From NCBI GenBank assembly GCA_905221605.1, contig CAJNDS010002186.1, positions 540,009 through 604,008 of the forward strand: a stretch of 64,000 nucleotides of DNA. Direction: 5' to 3'. Source of the stretch: Symbiodinium natans. Taxonomy: Eukaryota > Sar > Dinophyceae > Suessiales > Symbiodiniaceae. Positions 57,701 through 64,000 of the stretch are shown here, piece after piece. Under the pieces are notes generated by a model. It saw nothing but the letters and a program-made list of their open reading frames with translations, was not told where the DNA came from and made no database searches. Position numbers and translations under genes: made by a program. The number at the start of each line of letters is the position of its first letter. Position 1 is the first letter of the stretch.

Positions 57701-58180
57701 CGCACTTTAGGAAATTAGCTTTCCACTGCAGTCCCTTCCAATGCACGCGTACGTGTCGAACCCTGTGTATCGTCCATTAGAGCTCACACAGTCACAGTGT
57801 AATTACTCACTGTTGACCGTAGGACATTCACTTGCGCAGTCAAGCTTCGACCAACATTCAGCTGAGCAGTAATCATCGTCGCATGTTACTCTGATCACAG
57901 TCCAGCATGTGTGGGAATCGGTCGCCAGAACCAGCTTGCATCAAGACGTAGCCCGCGAAACCTATGTTGCTGGCCCATGGCAGGCAGTTTGTCTGCCAAA
58001 TAGACGCTGAAGCACATGAAATGCAGCCGAATGCCGAGTTTTTTCAGGACGGGGCCCCGGGGCGCCTTCGAAACTGTGGTGCGGCATGGTGCGGCTACGT
58101 TGTCAAGCTTGCAGCCAGCGAAGGCCAAGTGATGGTGCCATCTCAATCAAGAGGCCGAACATCGGCCCGTAAGCTGTTGC
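54713..58180. other. Gene-poor interval
   Basis: No recognisable domain over about 3.5 kb. A possible leucine-rich mini-exon lies at 56286-56345 + (NELGKLAMLKQLFAATS). A C/G-rich run sits at 57140-57165 and TTTAGGG-like pieces at 56126-56165. Confidence 0.4.
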
Positions 58181-58184
58181 ATAG

Positions 58185-58330
58185 TAGACCGCTTCGAGTG
58201 AAATCCACTCAAAGCTGCAGTCATCGTATGGACTTCAAGGCAGCGCAGTCCGGAGACCAAAAGGCAGATTCCGTCGAGCTTGTGGTCAAAACCTGCTAAT
58301 TACAGAAGATGGTCAGCGAGTAGTGTAGCA
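58185..58330 (+). repeat. Dispersed repeat copy 2, abutting the retroelement
   Basis: This copy, beginning AGACCGCTTCGAGTGAAATC, matches 39129-39273. It ends about 105 bases before the first retroelement ATG (58436). It may mark an insertion target or part of the element's leader. Confidence 0.85.
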
Positions 58331-58435
58331 CATCTCTTGTGCGTTAGGACATGTGAAGCGTCGACCGCCGTAGCTGTCGCCGCATTAAGCCGCTTCGCCC
58401 GCTTTTCTGTGTTCTGCCGTAGTGCTCTCGACGCG

Positions 58436-59908
58436 ATGTCTTCCATCCAGACCATCGACGAGCAGCACGTCGCCGACTTCTTGGCGCACATCCTCGCCGA
58501 CCCCCAGTCGGCGCTCAGCTTTGTCGCGTCGCTGCCCTTCGAGACGCGCACCCAGTTCGTCGCGGCCCATGCGACGTTGATGGTCCGGGTGCGCCAGCGC
58601 CTGGGCCTCCCCCCCATCATCTTCGACGGTGAAGGCCCGCCCGTACAGGGCTCAGCGGATGACGGTTGAGGGGTCGGCGAGGATGTCGGCGGCGGCAGCG
58701 GCGAGTGGCGCGGCGGCGGCTGGTCCCACTTCGGCGACCTCGGCGACTTCGGCATCTTCTGGCGGCACGACGACCGCGACGGCCACATCTTCGGCGGCGG
58801 CGGCGTCTTCGAAACCTTCGACGTTCACGCCGTTGGCAGCGCCGCCTATGTGGGCATCGTCGGCGACCCCGTCGACGAGATCTTCGGCGGCTGGCGGCAC
58901 GTCCTCTACCAGTACCACGCCGACGTCCCCGACGGCGACATCACTGGCTGGATCAGGGGCCAGCGGGGGTCCGGCGGCCGGCGGGAGCGAGCCCAAGCAC
59001 TCCCGCCCGGCCCCCGCGACGATGGCGGCGTCTACGCCGAAGGCCGCCAGGCCGAAGGCACCGCCGGTCCTCCACACCGCCCCCATGGAGACCATCGCCG
59101 AAACGACGGAGACGGCGGAGCTCGCCGGAACCGGCGGTGACGCCAAAGAAGGCTCCACCGGCGTTGCCGAAGAGCATCTTCCCGCCGGTTCCCTCCGTCG
59201 ATCTGCAGGATCAGATCTCCCGGGAGATCCTGCAGATGGAGGACCCTCCGGCGAGACCCAAGCCTTCCTCGTCGTCCCGGAGGGCCTCCTCGGCGACCAC
59301 GGCGCGTCGGGATCGGCTGGAGCAGGCGGCGTTCGCCGAGCGAGCAGCGAGCAAACGCTCGCACTCGGGGCCACCACGCCGATTTCGCCGAATCTCTCGA
59401 CCCCGAGTACGCCGACTACAAACGGCGCATGGAGGTCTACGGGGCGGGGGCGGAGCACATCCCGAACGACCCGGCGTTCGCCGCCCTCGCCCTGGACAAC
59501 TTCGACGACCTCCAGGCCATTGAGCGCAACGCCGCCGACGACCCGACGGTGCGGTGGTGCCAGTTCGCGACGTACTTCTACGTCCGCCGGCTCCCGCGCA
59601 ACGTCCGAGGCGGGCGCATACCGGTGCCCCACGCCAGGAAGGGGCGCAAGATCGCCGGTTGGTGCGCCCACCATTGCACGTCGGGGCGGTACTGCCGCGG
59701 CGAAGGCCGCTGCCTTCGCCCCGTCGTGCTCGGCGTCAACAACGCGCACGAGCCCCACTCCTGCCCGGAGTGCCTCGTCGCCGTCGATCAGGTGGCCGCG
59801 GCGGCGTATGATCAGGCACAACGCGACGTGGAGCGTGAGGAGCGGGCCGCCCTCCAAGCTCCTTCGTCGTCGTCGGGGCAGGGCGCATCGTCGGCGGGCC
59901 GCGCCTGA
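58436..59908 (+). pseudogene. Retroelement ORF 1, gag-like with Cys-rich C-terminus, frame-broken
   Basis: ATG 58436 opens a helical segment (MSSIQTIDEQHVADFLAHIL) that meets TGA 58667. The Ala/Ser/Thr-rich linker continues in the +1 frame (from about 58640), moves to another frame near 59130 (PALPKSIFPPVPSVDLQDQI) and returns to the first frame near 59365. There DFAESLDPEYADYKRRMEVY leads into a compact domain ending at TGA 59906. That domain is rich in Cys and His (WCAHHCTSGRYCRGEGRC, then SCPECL), consistent with a zinc-binding nucleocapsid-like module. Length and position suit a capsid or RNA-binding protein, but no named Gag family was recognised. Confidence 0.5.
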
Positions 59909-60098
59909 CAACGCCGGATGGCGGACTGGCCACCCCTCTGGACGTCGTCGACGCCTTCTACATCTTCGTCGTTGACGTCGGGAGCGGCAGCTTGTCTCAC
60001 CCCCTTTTTCTTCCGACGCCATTTTCCGGGACGCACGTCGGCTCGTGTCGTCGCGTCGGACTCGGAGCCTCGAGCCTTGCTGCGCCGCGGCAAAATGA

Positions 60099-60127
60099 GG
60101 GTGCCCCCCCCCCCCCCCCCCCCCCCC
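60099..60127. repeat. Poly-C run in the retroelement
   Basis: Almost 25 uninterrupted C bases lie between the first and second coding segments. This is a likely sequencing or replication indel hotspot. Confidence 0.9.
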
Positions 60128-60191
60128 AGTTCGACGCACGTCGATGCACATGTAAGCCTCCTTCGCGGGAGCGTTCTCGACGTTTCACCTT

Positions 60192-60213
60192 AGTTCGCCT
60201 AGGTTGGCTCAAG
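60192..60213 (+). promoter_or_regulatory. Possible dinoflagellate spliced-leader relic before an ORF
   Basis: The 10 bases TTGGCTCAAG immediately precede ATG 60214. They equal the 3' end of the conserved 22-nt dinoflagellate spliced leader, and a GCC lies at about the right distance upstream. The 5' part of the leader is not preserved. Retroposed trans-spliced mRNAs leave such relics at gene starts, so the position is meaningful, but chance cannot be excluded. Confidence 0.3.
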
Positions 60214-60545
60214 ATGTTCGTCGCTCAGTCGGCGCCGAAGGGCTCCTTTGCCGAGCTGGTCAAAGTAGTGACCAACGCCGGCCTGCAGCGATGCCTTCCT
60301 GCCCTCGCCGAGTGCGGCGCTAGGTCGCTGGCTGACGTGGCCTCCTGCGCCGACGCGCTGATCGCACCCCGTCGGGCCGCGTGGCGCAGGTGCACCTGCA
60401 ATCCCCGTCGCCTTACCTGGCGGCGGATCCCAAATGTTTGGCGTGCGGCCGCATGGCGACGGCGAACGCCCTAAGGGGGAGGCTGGAATGGCCCCCGTCG
60501 CCGGAGGTGCTCTGTCCTATTTGTTTCCCGCCGAGGGGGCGCTGA
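60214..60545 (+). pseudogene. Retroelement small ORF with paired CxxC motifs, frame-broken
   Basis: ATG 60214 (MFVAQSAPKGSFAELVKVV) continues to about 60360 (SLADVASCADALIA). The protein then resumes in another frame from about 60381 (VAQVHLQSPSPYLAADPKC) to TGA 60543. It has CLAC followed about 25 residues later by CPIC, a CxxC-CxxC zinc-ribbon-like arrangement. Similar Cys modules in retroelements bind nucleic acid; here that is inferred. Confidence 0.45.
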
Positions 60546-60752
60546 AAGCGCCGTCGCGTCGGCATTTTTGATTGACGCACCGCGTCGCCCAAAAAGATGG
60601 TTTCGACTGCGTCGTGCTTGCCTCGACTGCGTCGGTTCTGTGCGCCCTTTTGCCCCCCCCCCCCGTCTCCCGGCCTACCACCCCCCCTTTTGTTGCCAAC
60701 CGCCAGCTCTCCGAGGTTCGTCGTGTGTCGTAGCTTTTAGCCGTTGCCCAAC

Positions 60753-62035
60753 ATGGCTGGCGCGGCAGCGGCGGCCATCCCCACGGTGGCCTCGGCGATC
60801 ATCGGCTTCGACGACCTCACGACTCAGGCGGGGGCGGGACCTGACACCGTCGCCTACCTGAAGGCGCGGGGCATCGACCGCACGCCGACGCTCGCACTGG
60901 TGGCGACGACGGCCGAGGACTTTGTGAAGGTCGTCGTCCAGCCGTTCCTCAATGGCGTCGACGTCGCCGGCACGCGGCACAAGGCCGCCGACGAGGTGGC
61001 CCCGGTGGTCCAGGCCATCCTGACCCACTGCTGGATGGAGGCCCGTCGCCAGTGGGAGCTACACTCGGCTCCGCCAACGCCGGTGGCGCCCGCCGCGGTG
61101 GCAGCTCCAGCGCCGGCCCCCCCGCCTAGGGTCGACGAGAGGCCGCCCAAGCTGTTCCCGGCGTGGGCGGCGCAGGTGGAGGCGTTCAATGCCCGCCTGC
61201 TCGGCGGCCAACGTCGCCGATTCCCCACCCATGTGCTGCTGGGCGCCGAAGAGGTCCTGGCGCGCATGTGGCACGAACACACGACGTCCAAGCTCTACAC
61301 CCCGGCGTCGCTCGTCGAGATCTTGGCGCGGCGGACATACCAGGCATCTGGCGAGGTGAACCCTCACGCCGTGCGCCGAGCTTCGGCGACGACGGAGGAG
61401 AAGGAGTGGACTCCTCGCACACTCATCGCCGTGCTCGACGGGCTCGAGTCGGTGAGATGGCTTGGAAGCTCGTCGGTCTGGGGCCGGAGGAGGCCATCGA
61501 CGAGTTCGCCGACTGGTTCGCCGCCAAGGCCAGGTCCAGGCCGACGATGATTGAGCACGTCGTCGAGTTCTGGTCCGCCATCGGCTGGTCCCTGGCGATG
61601 GACCTGCGCCTGGGCAAGACCTTCGCCGAGTCGACGCAGGCGATCATGGCGAACCACTCCCTCTTCTACGACGTCATGGCGAGGCCGCCGAAGCAGCCCC
61701 CTCGTCGCCCGCCCCCCGCGTCTGCAGCGGGGGAGGAGGCGAACGACATGGACGACGAGACGGCCGCACGCCCGACGGCGATCCGTCGGCGCCAGCGGAA
61801 CCGGCGCGGCCGCGGTCGCGGCAGAGGAAACCCCCCGCAGGGGGGCCAGCCGCCGAAGAAACCGACCAAAAGACCCAACGACGAGCACAGCGACGACCGC
61901 CGCTCTGGAGGCCAAGGCCAGTGGTGGAGTCAGTCGGATTGGTCGTCGTCGTCGTGGAACGCCGCTGGGTCGGGCAAGGCTTGGAAGCCCGACGAGCACG
62001 ACAAGGGCGCCCGCAAGGGCGGCGGTCGGCGCTAG
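60753..62035 (+). pseudogene. Retroelement ORF 2, gag-like with Arg/Gly-rich tail, one frame change
   Basis: ATG 60753 (MAGAAAAAIPTVASAIIGFD) opens a ~230-residue helical domain with a Pro/Ala hinge (VAAPAPAPPPRVDERPPKLF) followed by PAWAAQVEAFNARLLGG and YTPASLVEILARRTYQ. Near 61455 the frame changes and continues as MAWKLVGLGPEEAIDEFADW and MIEHVVEFWSAIGWSLAMDL. It ends in an RGRGRGRG and WWSQSDWSSSSWN-type low-complexity basic tail, stop TAG 62033-62035. The folded-domain-plus-RGG-tail layout suits a capsid or RNA-packaging protein. I recognise no named family. The sequence after TAG is open in the same frame towards the methyltransferase. Confidence 0.5.
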
Positions 62036-63100
62036 GGACAGCACGGGACCGCGTCGGATGTGGAGACCGACGCGGCACCCGACCCGGACGGGGTGGGGGC
62101 GGCGCCCTGGCTCATCAACCAGGAGTTCGGCGAGCCCCTCCTGGCGCTTTCTTGTGGGAGGTCGACGCCGCCGCGTCGCAGCTGACTCGGCGACACATGC
62201 CGTGGATCAAGGAGAGAGGGGACATCTCCAAGGTCGGACTCGCCATCGGCGGTGGCGGCGTTGATCCGTCGGGTGGATCCCCATGCCAGAGCCTGCGTCC
62301 TGTGGGCGGCGGCCCCGCCCTGCCAGGACTTCTCCAGGGTCGCGTCGGGACAGGGACACGACGGAGAACGTGGGGGCCTCTTCCTCGTCGCCGCTGACTT
62401 CTACGAGGAGCTCAAGGCGGAGCTCCCCGATCACGTCGTCGTCTCGCTGTGGGAGAACGTCGTCATGAATAAGAAGGACGCCGACGTCGTCTCCAAGAAG
62501 CTCAACATGGAGCCGGTCATCGTCTGTGCGTCGGACTTCGGTTGGATCTCGCGGCCGAGGCTTTGGTGGCTGCCCGTCGAGTGGGAGGCCTTTAGGGAGC
62601 ACCCTACGACGGGGGAAGCCTTCCATTGGCACACCCGCGACGGTTTCCGGCGCCTGCGCCTGGGCGTCCTCGGGCCTCCGAGGACGCGTTCCAACTCGAC
62701 GGGTGGCAGTTCCACGACTCGGTGCGGGCTGGCCGTGTCCTGATGCCCTGCGCCACGACGCCGGCGCTGGACGACAAGACGACAATGGGCGCCCGGCGCC
62801 CAAGTCGGCGAGGGGCAGGATACCCCAGGACGTCCGCGAGCGGTGGCTCCAGGACTCCCGCCGCTTTGCGCCGTGGCACTATCGCCGGGAGGCCATGATG
62901 ACCGACGAGAGGGGCCACCTACGGCTCCCCACCCCCGAGGTGAGGGAGCAGCTGCACCACATGCCCGTCGGATACACGGCGGCGGCGGGTGCCGACGAAC
63001 GCGCTCGCCTTAGACTCGTCGGCAATGGCTGGCACTGGGGGGTGGCGTCTCGGATGCTCTCCCTTTTGGTCGTCGCCGCCTCCATTGGCTCAGTGTCGGC
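62036..63100 (+). pseudogene. C5-cytosine DNA methyltransferase domain of the retroelement, frame-broken
   Basis: The ordered motifs of DNA (cytosine-5) methyltransferases are present. Motif II is EVDAAASQL (GAG at 62158). Motif III is GDI (62218-62226). Motif IV is PPCQDFS, with the catalytic Cys codon at 62321-62323. Motif VI is ENV (62453-62461). The motif VIII region is SRPRLWWLP (about 62550). A motif IX-like stretch is RLPTPEVREQLHHMPVGYT (about 62926). Motif X is LVGNGWHWGVASRML (about 63014). The enzyme would methylate DNA cytosine using SAM. Frame changes lie near 62150, 62240, 62675 and 62800. Motif I (DxFxGxG-like) is missing: LLAL (about 62139) runs into motif II, so this copy should be inactive. 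The short target-recognition region is DNMT3/Dnmt2-like in size rather than Dnmt1-like. Confidence 0.7.
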
Positions 63101-63241
63101 GGCGCCGTCGGCTGGGACTTTGCGGTGCACGACGCTGCAGTGGCTGGCGTCGCAACGGTGGGGCAGCACCTGGGACATGACCCCCCCGCCGCGGGCGAGG
63201 GACGTCGAGATCGACGAGCTGGAGTCCGAGGAGGATCACTG

Positions 63242-64000
63242 CATGGCGGCGGTCCCTCAGCTTGCGGCACCCGGCGGCGGACACTCCGACGCTGGAGCCG
63301 GCCTTAGAGTGGGTCCTGCGAACGGGGACGAGGTGGCGACACGACCTCGTGCGCATCCGACGGGAGGTCATCCAGGAGATCGGCGCCATGGTCGAGGACT
63401 CTACTGAGGCGACGACGTCGTGGCTCAGGGACCGGCCGCTCCCGGTCAGGGCGACGTACTCGACGCCTGATCGGGATCGCCCCACCCAGGTCCCCGTCGC
63501 CGGCTACCCGAACGTCGACGCCCTCAGGTCCGACCTCTCCGACGGCTTCGACATGCTGGGGCCCATACGCTCGGGCCCGGGGTGGAGGAAGCGGTCCGAC
63601 GACCGCTACGCCAACCCGATGCCCTTGACGTCGTTGGCGGCGCGGAACGCCGAGTACCTCCGCTCCAGGTTGGGAAGGACCAACCCCGGGGAATACTCCG
63701 ATGTCCTCCTCGACGAGCTCGTCCAGGAGACCAAGCTCGGCAGGGTGCTGGGCCCGTGCCGGGCCCCCGGCGACTGGAAGGTTAAGACGGTGCCCATCTA
63801 CGACGTCGCCGGGATGACCGAGCTCGTCGAGCCACCGCCTGGACAGGTCTTCGTCGCCGCCTCGTTCCCCATTGTCCAGTTCGACGAGCATGGTGACCCG
63901 AAGATCCGACGGGGGGAAGATTGGCGCCGCTCAGGGCACAACAGCACCGTCAAGGCGGACGACGTCCCGACGCGCCACTTCGTCGGGGACTTTGTGGACA
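63242..64000 (+). pseudogene. Reverse transcriptase, N-terminal part, open to window edge
   Basis: After a frame change near 63245, one frame stays open for 250 codons to the window end: PTLEPALEWVLRTGTRWRHD, then GFDMLGPIRSGPGW, then LVQETKLGRVLGP, then FPIVQFDEHGDPKIRRGEDW and RRSGHNSTV. The K-x-R-x-x-x-D-like step followed by S-x-x-N is the fingers region of retroelement reverse transcriptases as found in many dinoflagellate elements. The catalytic YxDD would lie beyond the window. It is listed as a pseudogene only because the upstream part is broken; this segment itself is intact. Confidence 0.6.

Larger units (their letters stand above)
58331..64000 (+). mobile_element. Retroelement encoding gag-like proteins, a DNA cytosine methyltransferase and reverse transcriptase (3' end outside window)
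   Basis: GC- and CpG-rich coding DNA, sharply different from the flank, begins before ATG 58436 and continues past the window edge. Order: gag-like ORF with Cys-rich end (58436-59908), small CxxC ORF (60214-60545), second gag-like ORF with Arg/Gly tail (60753-62035), C5-cytosine methyltransferase (62036-63100), linker, and the N-terminal part of reverse transcriptase (63242-64000). About ten frame changes split the coding region, but in-frame stops are few. No LTR was seen at the left; whether this is an LTR, tyrosine-recombinase or other class cannot be settled without the 3' half. From memory, capture of DNA methyltransferases by retrotransposons is described in dinoflagellates, and this element fits that group. 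Confidence 0.75.

Noticed and set aside
58652-60151. 499-aa minus-strand open frame
   Set aside because: It is a GC-rich shadow of the retroelement gag-like ORF. Its composition is Arg/Ala/Gly/Pro noise, whereas the + strand frames carry patterned Cys/His and helical domains.
61364-62044. 226-aa minus-strand open frame
   Set aside because: Shadow of the second gag-like ORF in GC-rich DNA, with no domain features.

Overview
The window looks like nuclear DNA of a dinoflagellate (Symbiodinium/Polarella-like). It has no operons, ribosome binding sites or long bacterial-type ORFs. Protein-like segments of 40-600 bases are separated by introns. Several introns fit best with GC donors, and acceptors end in CAG or TAG. 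Long microsatellites, TTTAGGG-like heptamers and a retroelement with a DNA methyltransferase domain are also typical. The genus assignment is inference. Most genes were read by joining short exons by eye, so boundaries are approximate unless stated. All recognised genes lie on the + strand, as in the one-way gene arrays of dinoflagellates.

Layout. 1.55-2.83 kb: 3' exons of a small phosphoprotein-like gene and a terminal exon with a protein phosphatase inhibitor-2-like HYxE motif. 3.3-4.25 kb: scrambled RCC1-like repeats followed by a Ser/Thr-rich stalk. 5.9-15.15 kb: a many-exon, multi-pass membrane protein resembling FUSC/aromatic-acid-exporter proteins, with a 2.5-kb (CA)n/(CACACG)n tract in one intron. 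15.68-19.78 kb: a P-loop gene whose large intron holds a T-poor, protein-like stretch. 20.24-23.08 kb: a protein with about three cold-shock-like domains. 25.2-38.95 kb: a long coiled-coil protein in more than 30 mini-exons. 40.4-42.06 kb: membrane-anchored Cys-rich plus glycosyltransferase-like protein. 44.6-47.5 kb: SAM methyltransferase of CmoB/DUF1698 type behind a signal anchor. 48.4-50.8 kb: PAPS-dependent sulfotransferase. 51.9-54.7 kb: another signal-anchored secretory enzyme-like gene. 54.7-58.2 kb: gene-poor.

58.4-64.0 kb: a GC- and CpG-rich retroelement running off the window. In order it encodes gag-like proteins, Cys-rich and CxxC modules, an Arg/Gly-rich tail, a cytosine-C5 DNA methyltransferase (motifs II, III, IV, VI, VIII, IX and X visible; motif I damaged) and the start of a reverse transcriptase. 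The copy is broken by about ten frame changes but has few in-frame stops. From memory, methyltransferase capture by retrotransposons has been reported in dinoflagellates, so the class is not wholly new; this copy and its architecture are the most striking content here.

The four genes at 40-55 kb all look like Golgi or secretory-route enzymes and may reflect a glycan-modifying neighbourhood, although dinoflagellate neighbours are not always functionally linked.
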